The notes below the pieces were generated by a model. It saw only the letters and a program-made list of their open reading frames with translations. It was not told the DNA's origin and searched no databases. A stretch of DNA of 64,000 nucleotides from Blastomyces gilchristii SLH14081 (Eukaryota > Ascomycota > Eurotiomycetes > Onygenales > Ajellomycetaceae): positions 4,197,753 through 4,261,752 of the forward strand of contig NW_003101682.1 of NCBI RefSeq assembly GCF_000003855.2. The letters are read 5' to 3'. The translations under genes were made by a program, and so were the position numbers. Numbering within the stretch: the stretch's first letter is position 1; each line of letters begins with the position of its first letter. Below, one piece after another: positions 49,333 through 60,419 of this stretch.

Positions 49333-50850
49333 CTTGAAAAATGTTCATCATCTTCTTATTAGAAATGATTACTCATCGAGCTATTTAAACACATAATAAC
49401 ATCTAAGAAATAAGGAAATAAACAATTAGTTAAGCAGATACTGAGTCTCTAGATAGAAGCTTGCTCACCAGTTGTCCTGGCTCAGTAACAAGATCTCATG
49501 AAGAGAACAAGATCTTACAAGAGAACATCAGTGAAAGACCTGAGAGTTCTAACATCTTAGATGTATGAGATATTCATATGATTACACTTCTTTCAATTCC
49601 ACAGATAATATACATCTGATGAATGATATAGCTATGTCTACTGATAACATGAAAGAACTCTTAAACGCGAGCATAGACGCAGTGCCACAGTGGCTCTGAG
49701 CAATGTTGAAATTACAATAACAATAGATAGCTGATATGCATGCAACTTAACAATGCTAATATAAAGAAATTCAACAATTGTCTTAACAAGGAATCTCTAC
49801 ACAGATAATTTCAACAATGATCGAATCAGAGATAATATGAACACTGAAGAAATATTTAGATGCTTCTGTATATTTTAATGCTTCTGATCTCACTCTCTAT
49901 TCATTATGAAGATTGAAAATGCTTGTGAAACTAAGTATAGATAAAGATATCATTGATTTATTAACTAATCAAGATTGATATATTAATAGTCAATTGACAG
50001 ATTGCATGAGACACAAGTTTCATTCATGAATAGAGATATGTGAATCAGTGTTGCATACATCTGATAATATTATCAAACATCTCAATATTCTGTTCTGAGA
50101 CACTGCTATGCAACAGAAGATATAAGATTGATTACAGAGTATCTGACAGAGAAATACTTCTCTCACAATATTTCTCCCTAATTATAACATCAAGATTCTA
50201 GAAGCAGGTGATCAATCTTGAGAGAATTCAATGAAGATTAACATACTCAAGAAGATACTAACTTTCAAACTTCTACAGACTCTTATAAGCATAGACAAAG
50301 ACCAGACTTATGAAGGCTTCTGCATACAACTCCAGACATTAAATGACTGTCATATCAAGCTTAAGAGTATACAGAACAGCAGTAGAAGACATTACATCTC
50401 AGTTACTTATACATCTACATCAAAGAACAATAATGCAGACGTCATGAATTCAGTAGACTTAAATGTCTATATATGAACAAGAGTCTTCATTATCTAAGCT
50501 AGGTTTCAAGTTCCCAGAATCACTTCTGAAGAAGTCACTGATTGATGTTAATAAGAGATGTGTATTAATTATAACTGATTACAATATATTACTTTGAACT
50601 GCTGATCAGCCTATATGTCTTCTTATTTAAAAGAAAGATCAAGGTGAGTGATCTGCATCAATCATATTGCATTGAAGAAAGATTCAGAAGATAACTATAA
50701 GAACATCTCAGTAAAACAGGGAAAAGATTTACTTCTGTTCAAATTCATAAGAAGAAGTTTGAAGAGATTGAATAACAACAATTTAAAGAGAAAATGACAA
50801 TGAGTACAATTCTTATATTTACTGTAATGAATAGTATGTATAATATGAAA
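49333..50850 (+). pseudogene. F2 gag region
   Basis: From about 49815 it aligns with F1 gag at 46222 onward. An 81-codon open frame (50231-50476) covers YEGFCIQLQTLND and RRHYISVTYTSTS. The knuckle (expected about 50560-50600) reads CVLIITDYNILL-like and is more decayed than in F1. The leader 49333-49810 is AT-rich with a few CpG sites and shows no frame. Confidence 0.6.
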
Positions 50851-50858
50851 GTCATGAT

Positions 50859-51364
50859 TAGACTGTCCGTGTGACCGTGTCTGAGACCAGGATCAGAATT
50901 TTTGATAGTTCTGTTATCAATTCAACTGATCTCATTACACAGTTTTAACATTAGATAGTAGTCTCATACTGTCTCAGTGAAACTTACTGTTTACTCTTGT
51001 CACATTTTTCAAATAAGATCATGATTTTCACTTCTCAATTTAAATTATTTTTATCACTTTAAATGACTTTAAATCTCATTTGAGTGTTATCAAAAAGCAT
51101 TACTTTTTAAAAAATTAAAAATAGTCTAAAAAATATCTTAAAATGTCTAAAAATAGTCACTTTATGCCAAGAATGAAACTAAATGAGACTAAATGAGACT
51201 ACTTTCTCATTTTTTTCAAGTTCTGATTTCATTTTGAGATCTGATATATAGTCACTTTGTATGTTTTTTTAATGATTAGTCCCAGCGGGATTCATGCCAA
51301 GAAATGTATGAGATCATATCAAATGAAATCAAATATGAAATTTATGATCTCAGCAGTCAGTCTT
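50859..51364. mobile_element. hAT MITE 3 (inverted relative to MITE 2)
   Basis: 506 bp, TAGACTGTCCGTGTGACCG to CAGTCAGTCTT. Target duplication GTCATGAT / GTTATGAT; F1 shows the unfilled site (AAAGCCATGGTAGACAG, about 47250). The common motif is on the minus strand at 51084-51106. It splits the F2 protease frame. Confidence 0.93.
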
Positions 51365-54300
51365 GTTATGATAGATAGCAGTCTATGCTACTATATAATA
51401 ATTAAATCTTCAGTCATAAGACATCATAACCTTCAGTCTATTCTATTATCAAAACCTTGACTGCTTGCAGAATTTAATGATTCAAAAGATATTTGCATCT
51501 GTTACGTGATAAAACTGAATATAGATGTTGAAGAACATCAATATGAAGATGCTTATATATATGAAGTTGACAATCTTGATTATAATCTTATGCTAGAACT
51601 TGTCTGACTATCTGAACAAGGCATCTTATTGAATGCTTAAAACAGAAGCTTGATATTTTCTAACAATAATAGAATTCATGAAGATGATATTCACAAGACT
51701 ATGAATCTGACACAGATCTCTGTCAATGCTTATAAAATACTCTGAAAAAGAAGTCACTGATAGCAGAATTATGTGATAATCTATTTCATCAGTCTGACTG
51801 ATATCAAGACAGCTCTAGAAAGGTTATTCTGTACTATAATAACAGATTTTCACACAAAACTCTCTTAACAGTATCATGAATATCTAGATATCTTCTGATA
51901 AGATAACATTATAAATATACCTCTCTTACAAGACTCAGAAGTGAATCACAGTATCAAGTTGAAAAAGAAGAATGATAAGAATTCTGAATCACTGTGAGAC
52001 TCTCTCTATAATATGTTCTGAGATGAACTTCTTCTTCTTCAGAAGACACTCAATAACCTGTTGAATTAATAATTCATATATTAGTAACTCTTCTCCTGCA
52101 GCTCTTATTCTCTTTATAAAGAAGTCAGATACAGAACTTCAATTCTGTGTGAACTATCAAGATCTGAACAGATTGATAAATAAAGACTGTTATTTCTTAT
52201 CTCTTATCAATGAAACTCTAGCATGCATCAGATGAGCTCAATAATTTATAAAACTAGATATTATTACTGTGTATAAGATTTGTATCACTGAAGAAGATAA
52301 ATAACTTACAGTATTCTGAACATGATATGATCTCTTTGAATGAATAGTAACACTCTTTGAACTGACTAATGCTCTCAGTACATTTCAGAAGTATATTAAC
52401 TAAGCACTCTGAGATTTTTCTTGATAAGTTTGCATCTGTCTATCTTGATAACATTCTCATCTTCACTGATGAATTCAGAAAAGAATATTAAGAACATGTA
52501 TTCAGAATATTACAATAACTATAAGAAGCAGAACTATTAATAGATATAGATAAGTGTGATTTTGAAGTTAAGAGTATAAAATATCTAGGCTTTATTATAG
52601 AAGCTGGCAAGGAAATCTGAATGAATTTTGAGAAGATCTCTGCTATTCTTGAATAAAAGGTCTTATACACTGTGAAAGATGTATGAAGCGGCATTAAATT
52701 TGCCCACTTCTATTAGTGATTTATATAAAACTTCTCTGATATTGTGAGATCACTTACAGAACTCACTAAGAACAACTGAGTATTTCAATAGTGAGTGAAT
52801 ACTGAAGCTGCATTCTCATGAATAAAGAAGATATTCATTAATATCTCTCTGTTAATAATATTTAACTCTGACTGTGAAACAGTTGTTAAAGCTGACTTCT
52901 CTGACTATATTACAGAGAAAGCTATATTACAATATAATAATGAAGATGTCTTATAATTATACATCTTCATGTCTAAGAAGTTGAGCCCTGCTGAATACAA
53001 CTATGAGATCTATGACAAGACACTTCTTGTAATAGTATATTATCTAGAAGAATGAGACTCTAAACTCTGAAGTGTCTTCAAATTTGAGATACTTACAGAT
53101 TATCAGAATCTCAAGCATTTCATAATTATCTATAAGCTTACTGAATATCAGATATGATGATCTGAGCTATTAAACTGTTTTCATTTCACTATACACTATC
53201 ATCTTAGCAGTCAGAACTCAATGACAGATATTCTCTTATAATAAGAGTAAGATATATCTTTTAATGTAACAGACATCTGCTGAATAAACTAAGAACATCA
53301 GCTCTTAAATCTGAAGAGAATAGTTAATCAAGATGAAATAACTTATGACACTATACATACTTCTCTGATTAGAACATTCTCTCTCTTAACTGTCGCTTAC
53401 ACTGATACTGATATCTTAACTTCTTCTGAATCTATACTGAATGAACTGTGATATATAACAGTTCAGACTAATGAACTTCTTCAGACTCTCATTAAAGCAG
53501 TATAATAAGAAGTGTCTCAATTCTCTTCAGAACTATATATAAAGACTGACATCTTGAAATATTCAATTGATGATAATAACACTTTGTAATTCTGTGAACA
53601 ATGTTAAGTCTCTCAGTTCAAACCTCTATGCACTTCAATAATGTAAGAGATGTATAATTTATGTATAATCAATCATCTGAGTTGTGAATAACTGCATTAA
53701 ATAGTTTCTTAAGAATTCTACTGATCTGAGATATTGAACAGTATCAGATGCTTTGTCTGAAACTGCAACTATTATTCTTCTATTATCTTGTGAAAGAACT
53801 GTAGAAAAGACCTACTGAAATCACTTAATATTTCTGATAGAATCTGATGAGATATAGTAATTGACTTTGCTGTTAATCTCTCTGAGAGTAAGAGTTATAA
53901 GAATATTCTGATTATCACTGACTGATTGAGTAAAGATATAATATTAGAATCTTGTACTATGATGAATACTAAACAAGTTACTGAAGCCTTTCTATAAAGT
54001 TCATTCTATTGAATATATGACTTACTGAGATCTATAGTATCTGATCAGAGCTGTCAATTTATAAGCACTCTCTGAATAAGAATCTGTCAAGTTCTCAAGA
54101 TTACACACTGTTTATTAACTGTCTATCACTCTGAGACTGATAATATATTAGAATAAAAAATTCAGACTGTAAAGAACTACCTTTGTAAGTTCTGCAATTA
54201 TTCATAGAATAATTGATATGATCTTCTTCTATATACAGAGATTACTATCAATGATTAAGATGCTATTTTAATAGATATACATCTGTTCTTTCTTACACAC

Positions 54301-54802
54301 AGTTATCACATGAAGATATTGAATCTTCTAGAGATTATATATTTCACATTGAATCTCTGCAGTCTGATTCAGATCACTGATAATATAGTAATAAAGCTCT
54401 GAGATACTTATAACTGAGCAGAAGCATTTATAATAAGTGTTAAACAAGATTAAGAAGATCAAATCAATGTTTATCAAGATCTCACTGAGTAATATAAGAT
54501 AGAAGATCTGATGTGATTAAATCTTAAGAATATATAAATCACACACTCATTTCATACACTGAATCATCATCATATCAAGTATAAAGTGATAGAAGTTCTA
54601 GACAGTTATAACTACTATCTTAACATATCATCAGAGATTTATAATGTCATTTATATAAGCTTACTTCATCACACTGTCACTGATCTGTTTTCTTCTCAGC
54701 GGATTTTCAACTGACAGTCATCAGAAATCATAGAAGAAGATAATAAACTTAAATAAGAGATTGAAGATATTCTTGATAAGAGACTCTGCAGCTGCAGCTA
54801 AC
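51365..54802 (+). pseudogene. F2 pol remnant
   Basis: Protease tail, reverse transcriptase, RNase H and integrase in the order given for F2. Reading LTDYQNLKHFIIIYKLTEYQ at 53095-53155 marks the RNase H end and linker. Stops replace Trp and Gln throughout. The C-terminal chromodomain-like start (EIEDILDKR, about 54755-54785) is followed by MITE 4 and then by about 130 bp of the remainder. Confidence 0.75.
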
Positions 54803-55307
54803 TAGACTGGCCGCTGAAATCATGAATTGCATATTTGATTTCATTTGATCTGATTTCATACATTTCTTGATATGAATCCTGCTGAGACTAGGTATTAAAA
54901 AAACATGCAAAGTAACTATATATCAGATCTCAGAATGAAACCATGACTTGAAAAAAATGAGAAAGTGATCTCATTTGATTTCATTTAGTCTTATTCTTAG
55001 CATAAAGTTACTATTTTTAGATATTTTGAGGTTTTTTTTAGACTATTTTTAATTTTTTAAAAAGTAACACTTTTTGATAACACTCAAATGAGATTTAAAG
55101 TGATTTAAAGTGTTAAAAATAATTTAAATTGAGAAGTGAAAATCATGATCTCATTTGAAAAATGTAATAAGAGTAGACAGAAAGTCTCACTGAGATAGTA
55201 TAAGACTACTACTAATGTTAAAACCATGTAATAAGATCAGTTGAATTGATAATAAGACTATTAAAAATTCTGGTTCTGATCTCAGATATAATTATACAGT
55301 CAGTCTA
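54803..55307. mobile_element. hAT MITE 4
   Basis: 505 bp, TAGACTGGCCGC to CAGTCAGTCTA. Flanks CAGCTAAC and CAGCTGAT differ by two transitions, as expected if a CAGCTGAC duplication was later mutated. The common motif is present (AAAGTAACACTTTTTGATAAC, split over 55061-55081). Confidence 0.9.
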
Positions 55308-55450
55308 CAGCTGATAATATTCTATGAAATAAATCAGCTATAATTGTCTAATCTGAACTCTGAGTTCTGTATTATCTGAGATCACAGCTCTTGATCAATG
55401 AGAACTATTCATAATCTCACTTCAGAAGAGAGAGAACTAATATGACAGAC
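55308..55450 (+). mobile_element. F2 pol end and untranslated region
   Basis: Remnant of the last pol codons and the polypurine tract region before the 3' LTR. No intact motif is visible. Confidence 0.5.
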
Positions 55451-55723
55451 TGTATCTAAATAATTATATAGACTATTTCATTACACTTTATAGATTCTCA
55501 CTGAAAGCTCTGATTCTTAATCACTGATTCTCAGCTGAAAAACTCACAGAATTTCTATTCTTTCACTCTGAAGCTTCATTATGTATATTATTATATATAT
55601 ATATAAATATTTACTCTAATCTGATTCTTATACTTTCTCTTTCTTTTTCTTCTCTAACATTTTTCACTTTGATATTATAAGATCTATATATTATAATGAT
55701 TTATTCACTGTAGATCTCTTACA
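55451..55723 (+). repeat. 3' LTR of F2
   Basis: Aligns with 48497-49332 minus its MITE: GACTATTTCATTACAC, then AGCTCTGATTCTTAATCACTGATTCTCAGC in two short matching blocks, ending GATCTCTTACA. The first 20 bases are diverged, so the start is approximate. It ends 673 bp before the start codon of the intact gene. Confidence 0.75.
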
Positions 55724-55935
55724 GTTTTCTTTTAAAAACTATATAAATATACTGATTGATAGATTTAGAGAAAATAAAATATCTTCAGTAAAAAGTAAGA
55801 GTCTTTCTGAAAAAGATATACTACTCTTGTCAAAATATTAATATAATATTTTAAAAAGAAAAATATGCCATCTGAGCTATAACCTGTAGAATAGTTGAAC
55901 CTTGTATTGATAGATCTATCTACAAAGAGCTTAAT
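55724..55935. other. AT-rich to gene-type transition
   Basis: About 210 bp of AT-rich sequence with no repeat match seen. GC content rises abruptly at about 55935, which marks the edge of the gene island. Confidence 0.6.
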
Positions 55936-55947
55936 ATAGTGGTTGGT

Positions 55948-55953
55948 CACGTG
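55948..55953. promoter_or_regulatory. CACGTG E-box
   Basis: Palindromic CACGTG within GGTCACGTGATC, 449 bp before the start codon at the beginning of the GC-normal upstream region. Fungal bHLH factors of the Cbf1/Pho4 type bind this hexamer. A CCAAT box follows at 55974-55978. Confidence 0.45.
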
Positions 55954-55973
55954 ATCTGGCAAGATCGCCACAG

Positions 55974-55978
55974 CCAAT
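55974..55978 (+). promoter_or_regulatory. CCAAT box
   Basis: CCAAT in AGCCAATAG, the core bound by the HAP/CBC complex in filamentous ascomycetes. It lies between the E-box and the X-box. A second CCAAT is at 56189-56193, nearer the coding start. Confidence 0.4.
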
Positions 55979-56044
55979 AGCCGCAACGGCCGTAACGGCC
56001 AACAATATATTCGTGGATCACAAAGCCAAGCGCCCTTGCGGTAT

Positions 56045-56058
56045 GTTGCCTTGGCAAC
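56045..56058. promoter_or_regulatory. RFX-type X-box, perfect palindrome
   Basis: GTTGCCTTGGCAAC fits GTNRCC-N2-RGYAAC, the RFX binding site, with both half-sites complete. It is 339 bp before the start codon. In yeast the RFX protein Crt1 represses DNA-damage genes through such sites, and fungal RFX proteins act in cell-cycle and morphogenesis control. This fits the BRCT protein downstream, but binding is inferred. Confidence 0.6.
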
Positions 56059-56396
56059 CAAACGCCTGGCATCAACAAGTAGGCTTCGATCAACCCTGGT
56101 TCATCCATCACTTTGCAACATCCACTCTAACAACGACGATTTCACCTCAGCAATCTTCCACATTAACTGTTAGTTAATACCACTACGTATCCAATCTCTT
56201 ATTTTATTTATCTTGTTCCTTTTTGATATTGCATTCCTTTCATCTACAGCTTGGTATTGATTGCTTGCTGCCTGCCGTATGCCGAATTTACAGAACCAAG
56301 CTTCATGCTATCAGCCACGAAACTATCGAGGCTCTGCCAATTTCTACCGATATACTGCATCCAGATTTCCTCAATACCGTATAATTAGTCCTCAAT

Positions 56397-59300
56397 ATGC
56401 CCCCTAGAACCGCAGCAGTTCCCACCCCAGCTAGCCCTCCAAAACGAATGACTCGCTCGAGGTCAGCTCGAAATATGGGGATTTCTGAGGCGCCAGTCAC
56501 AACAGTACGAAAAGAGAAAACGACAGCCGAAAAAACAGCTGCCCCAGCAAGAGGGAGGCCGAGAACCAAGACAGCGGATGCCCCCACCGCGACGAAGCCA
56601 GCCACGAGGAGAAAGGTTGCCAGTGCGGCATCCAATACGGACGGAGTCGACTTGAAGAAACAGCCAGTCAAACGAGGAAGAAAGAGAGTGCAGGAAGAGG
56701 TCCAAGATACCAGTGCTATTGATGGTGACACTAGCGATGATGAGATGGACATTGTGACCGTGAAGGCAACGCCGAAAACGGCGCCTTCGAGCAAAACAGC
56801 GTCTGCCTCAAAAGCTTCAATTGGGAAGGCTAGGAAAGCTGCACCAGCTCTTACAAGGAAAGATCAAGAGGAGGATATCAATGTCAAGGATGATGATGAC
56901 GATGACGACGAGCTGGCACATCCAGAACTACCGAAACGAGCGCCAGGAAGGCGAAAAGCTACATCCACCAGCAGGAAAAGTAAACCTGCAGCCACCCAGA
57001 GCTCCGAGAAAGCCTCAGTAGGACGACCGAGAAAAGCAGCTACGGTGACGGTAGACGATGGCAAGAAGGGAACAAGCAAGACAATACATATTTCAGCTGC
57101 GTCCCTGGCCGCTTCGTCCGCTACCTCCAGAGCTCGAATAGCAGCGAGCACAGTCCCAAGGAGGATAGTTACTTTCCTTGACATGGCCACAGACTCAGAC
57201 AAAGAAAACCAGCCAATCCCTTCGTCGACGACCAGTGAGCCGAAACAGAAAATTAAGATTGGCATCAAGGCTAAACCCGTTCGAAAAACCACTCCGGCAT
57301 CTGACGAACGGAATTCTGCCGTTCATACAAGAGAGGACAGAAAAAAGGACCCTCTCTCCCCGAAAAAAACCACCCAGGTTGCCAGATCCGGCTCCTCTGC
57401 TAGTTCGGCGGATGATGCTGAATATCTTGATTTAGGCTGGCCTCTACCGCGGATTTCGTGTCACAACGGATCTCCAACAAAGCGAGATCCACAGAGGCAG
57501 TTCGATTCTCCTGCTAAAAGAATGAATTTTGTATCTCCCAGAAAACAATCCTCACAAGTTCCTCTGTTGCCGCAGGGAACTCAAAATGAACAACCTTTGT
57601 TCGCCTTTTCCATTCAAGACACAATTTCAGCCGATTCGGTAATGTTATCCTCGCCGGCAAGAAAGCTTCCCCCATCCCCATTTAAGGAATCAATGAGCGA
57701 TTCACCTCGACGTGCCCCATTCCAGCCTGCGGCATTGCCGTCTTGTGCCGAAGCAGTCGATAACGGAGAGTATTCTCCGTTGAAAATCTCACCAAAGAAG
57801 GGCAATCTTGGTTCATCCTTCCCCCATTCACCATTCAAGTCCACATCAACTCCATCCAAAGGCAAACCGACCTTATTACAAAGCCCAGCGAAACGACCAC
57901 CCTTACCAGTTAAGTTTCTGAGTGGCAGCATAAGCGGAGAGACGCCAACTTCGGAATCTATAACTTCTGTACGAAGTGAAGAGACCTCTCCATACCATAT
58001 CAAGACATCTGTGCCACTGGAGAAATCCTCCACCCAGCTATTTGATCACGCTGCCACAGAAGACCTCAAGAACGATGATGTCTTTACCGATTGCACCTTT
58101 GCTTTTGGAAAGAGAGTTCTTGAAGCCAGACACTCATTGGGGGTACCTAGTGAAGTTGTGGCTCGTCCAATTTTGGAGGAGGCCAGTGATGAGTCCCATG
58201 TGACGGCTCGAGCACAGGAGCTGGATGACCCATTTGTTATTACAGAACTCACATCAACATCTTCTACCCCAGTGAGTAGGTATGAGATTTGTAACCCAGA
58301 TTCAAGTGTCGAGTCTGGAAGAAGTTACAATTGCATTCCACCGGCTGCGCCCTCCCCACCAGTATTCATAGCGAAAAGCCCCGCTCAGTTCGTATATCGT
58401 CACGACATAGCTGAGGAATCGGAAGATGAACTCATGGGAGGTGCTAGCCCATTGAAACTGAACAATTTTCAATCACGACGCGAAACTCTTTTTGGTACCA
58501 CTGGTGAATATGATTTAAGAATCACAGACGAAGGCTCTGAAGAGAAATTGGGATTTACTCCCTTGGTCGAACGACTGAGCCAGTGGGGCTCCATCACTCG
58601 CGTAACGCGACGCTCCTCCAGGATTCAAGGGACAGGAGTATTTTCACCAGTGAAGCCAAGTGAGGCCGTTAAGCAGGAGGATGGTGAGAGACACGACGGA
58701 GTTGAGAACGTGCCCCAGCATCTCGTGTTTAGGCTCTCTACTCCTTCCGGCTTTGCAATAACTGCTTTCTTTGAAGACCAAATGGCTGTGCACCACCATG
58801 AAAGCATTGATAGAGCTATCACGGCTGCCGATTTAAACAGTGACGTGTCCAGAGAGAACAGTGAGAGCACAATGGGTCAGCTGCTTGACGACGATGACAT
58901 GCATATAACGCCAGAAATACGCGAAGATGAAGAAGGCGATGACGAAGTTTACGGTGATGAGAACGCCGCGCCTTCCGAGTCCACCGTTCCAATCGATCCC
59001 CGACTCATCGACCAGGATGTAAGCCATGGTGAACATCTGGATCGAGTCGAGAAGGGGAACTCAGTCCCACTTCCCATGTCTGTCACTCCAGTTCGCTCCC
59101 GCGTGTTTCCTCGTACGATACATACGGTCTCGAAAGTCCCGCTGAGACCTGATGGCGACTGTTCTGTGCTTAAAGTTCCCCGCAAAAGGAGTCGTTCCCT
59201 TTCTTCTTCGCCTAGAAAGAATTCCACTTTACAATTGGGAAAGAGTAAAGTTCTACCATCGCTTTCCCCACGCAAAGGAAGGACAAGTCTAAAACCAAAT

Positions 59301-60419
59301 GGTGGCGACATTTCCGAATGCGAAGCCGAATCGGAGCAACCAGATGCAACCCCAGTTAAATATAACACATCACCATGGCCTCAATCTTCTGGGGGTTGCG
59401 CGACAAGGTCTCCGAGCAAACACAATTCCACCAATGATAAAGTCCTACAAGGGGCCGTTGTTTTTACAGACGTGCACACTGCCGAAGGGGCTGACGCGAG
59501 CGGAATATTTGTTGAACTTCTTATCCAAATGGGGGCCAGATGTGTCAAGTCGTGGTCCTGGAATCCACAAGCAAGCCTATCTCCCGTGGACGGTGTCGAT
59601 CCCAGGGAGGGAAAAGTAGGCATTACACATGTTGTCTTCAAGGACGGCGGAGTCAGAACATTAGAAAAGGTTAGGGAAGCTAACGGACTTGTGAAATGTG
59701 TTGGAGTTGGCTGGGTTCTTGAGTATGTCTATATCCCCTGTTCATCTGTTACACGCACTGCTGAAAAACTAACAACACCGCCCCACAGTTGTGAGCGCAA
59801 AGGCAAATGGCTCGATGAGATCAATTACAGCGTGGATGTGAGTTTAGTACCTCGCGGTGGCCAGAAGCGCAGAAAGAGCATGGAGCCAAGAGCACTCAGC
59901 AATATGAACGGGAGTATTATCAAGCTTGACTCGTCCACATCTTCCAACAGTGGAAAACGCAATGGAGCCAATCGCGAAACATTCCACGAGTTGATGCGCG
60001 TCTCTCCAACACCCTCGTCATCAAGACGGGAGACGAGGGAATGGGGGAGCCCAGAGTTACAACAACAGCAGCACTTTGCTACTCGATCAACACCCACAAA
60101 TCCCTCCCGGTCCACAGCTCTGTCCCCAACTTCTGCAGCAGAGACACCCACCACTCCTGATTTCAACTACGCCTTTGATTTTGATGGTGTCTCTGCGCCG
60201 TCACCTATCACTCCATACTACCCATCGCAGGGAACCCAGTGGGCTCAGCAGACCTGCCCCCCCAAACAGCTGAGACAGGGTCTCTTCGATGATAATGGGC
60301 GTGGCGATAGTCAAATGAGTGAAGGGTTGAGAATCAGGTTACAGGCGGCTAGGAGGAGGAGTTTGGTTTGGAAACCGAAGGTTGGTAGTCCTCTTGGGCG
60401 GCCGGGAATGAAGTTGTAA
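56397..60419 (+). CDS. BRCT-domain nuclear protein, 1340 aa
   Basis: Single uninterrupted frame. The ATG at 56397 is the first after an in-frame TAA at 56382-56384, and the stop is TAA at 60417-60419. GC content and codon use are normal, unlike everything around it. The N-terminus is Lys/Arg/Ala/Pro-rich with AT-hook-like GRPR (about 53-56) and VGRPRK (208-213), a basic KRGRKR (92-97, likely nuclear signal), an acidic run (165-172) and a KEN box (269-271). Residues 321-500 hold about ten S-P-x-K/R sites, and more occur later. An acidic segment lies at about 830-860. One BRCT domain spans about 1016-1112, with GITHVVF in its middle and the signature Trp at 1106 (VGWVLEY). The tail is Ser/Pro/Thr-rich with a short Gln run. 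BRCT domains bind phosphopeptides in chromatin and DNA-damage complexes. I cannot name the orthologue. Confidence 0.9.
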   Translation: MPPRTAAVPTPASPPKRMTRSRSARNMGISEAPVTTVRKEKTTAEKTAAPARGRPRTKTADAPTATKPATRRKVASAASNTDGVDLKKQPVKRGRKRVQEEVQDTSAIDGDTSDDEMDIVTVKATPKTAPSSKTASASKASIGKARKAAPALTRKDQEEDINVKDDDDDDDELAHPELPKRAPGRRKATSTSRKSKPAATQSSEKASVGRPRKAATVTVDDGKKGTSKTIHISAASLAASSATSRARIAASTVPRRIVTFLDMATDSDKENQPIPSSTTSEPKQKIKIGIKAKPVRKTTPASDERNSAVHTREDRKKDPLSPKKTTQVARSGSSASSADDAEYLDLGWPLPRISCHNGSPTKRDPQRQFDSPAKRMNFVSPRKQSSQVPLLPQGTQNEQPLFAFSIQDTISADSVMLSSPARKLPPSPFKESMSDSPRRAPFQPAALPSCAEAVDNGEYSPLKISPKKGNLGSSFPHSPFKSTSTPSKGKPTLLQSPAKRPPLPVKFLSGSISGETPTSESITSVRSEETSPYHIKTSVPLEKSSTQLFDHAATEDLKNDDVFTDCTFAFGKRVLEARHSLGVPSEVVARPILEEASDESHVTARAQELDDPFVITELTSTSSTPVSRYEICNPDSSVESGRSYNCIPPAAPSPPVFIAKSPAQFVYRHDIAEESEDELMGGASPLKLNNFQSRRETLFGTTGEYDLRITDEGSEEKLGFTPLVERLSQWGSITRVTRRSSRIQGTGVFSPVKPSEAVKQEDGERHDGVENVPQHLVFRLSTPSGFAITAFFEDQMAVHHHESIDRAITAADLNSDVSRENSESTMGQLLDDDDMHITPEIREDEEGDDEVYGDENAAPSESTVPIDPRLIDQDVSHGEHLDRVEKGNSVPLPMSVTPVRSRVFPRTIHTVSKVPLRPDGDCSVLKVPRKRSRSLSSSPRKNSTLQLGKSKVLPSLSPRKGRTSLKPNGGDISECEAESEQPDATPVKYNTSPWPQSSGGCATRSPSKHNSTNDKVLQGAVVFTDVHTAEGADASGIFVELLIQMGARCVKSWSWNPQASLSPVDGVDPREGKVGITHVVFKDGGVRTLEKVREANGLVKCVGVGWVLEYVYIPCSSVTRTAEKLTTPPHSCERKGKWLDEINYSVDVSLVPRGGQKRRKSMEPRALSNMNGSIIKLDSSTSSNSGKRNGANRETFHELMRVSPTPSSSRRETREWGSPELQQQQHFATRSTPTNPSRSTALSPTSAAETPTTPDFNYAFDFDGVSAPSPITPYYPSQGTQWAQQTCPPKQLRQGLFDDNGRGDSQMSEGLRIRLQAARRRSLVWKPKVGSPLGRPGMKL

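Larger units (their letters stand above)
48497..55723 (+). mobile_element. Ty3/gypsy element F2, two LTRs, decayed
   Basis: 5' LTR 48497-49332 (holding MITE 2), internal region 49333-55450 (holding MITE 3 and MITE 4), 3' LTR about 55451-55723. Pol order follows F1 and continues: reverse transcriptase 52060-52620 (ILFIKKSDTELQFCVNYQDLNR), RNase H (VKADFSDYITEKAIL; SKKLSPAEYNYEIYDKTLL) 52880-53150, integrase 53640-54230 (TVYHSETDN, family TxYHPQTDGQ), C-terminal part (EIYNVIYISLL) and EIEDILDKR, a chromodomain start cut by MITE 4. There is no clean target duplication at the outer edges. Confidence 0.8.

Noticed and set aside
48497..55723. 5-bp target duplication for F2
   Set aside because: Left flank ends GTTTTA and right flank begins GTTTTC; the register does not fit TG..CA ends, so I do not claim a duplication.
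56303..60166. Several long minus-strand and alternative plus-strand frames over the BRCT gene
   Set aside because: They are shadows of the 1340-codon frame, caused by its normal GC content; only the main frame shows a domain and consistent codon use.
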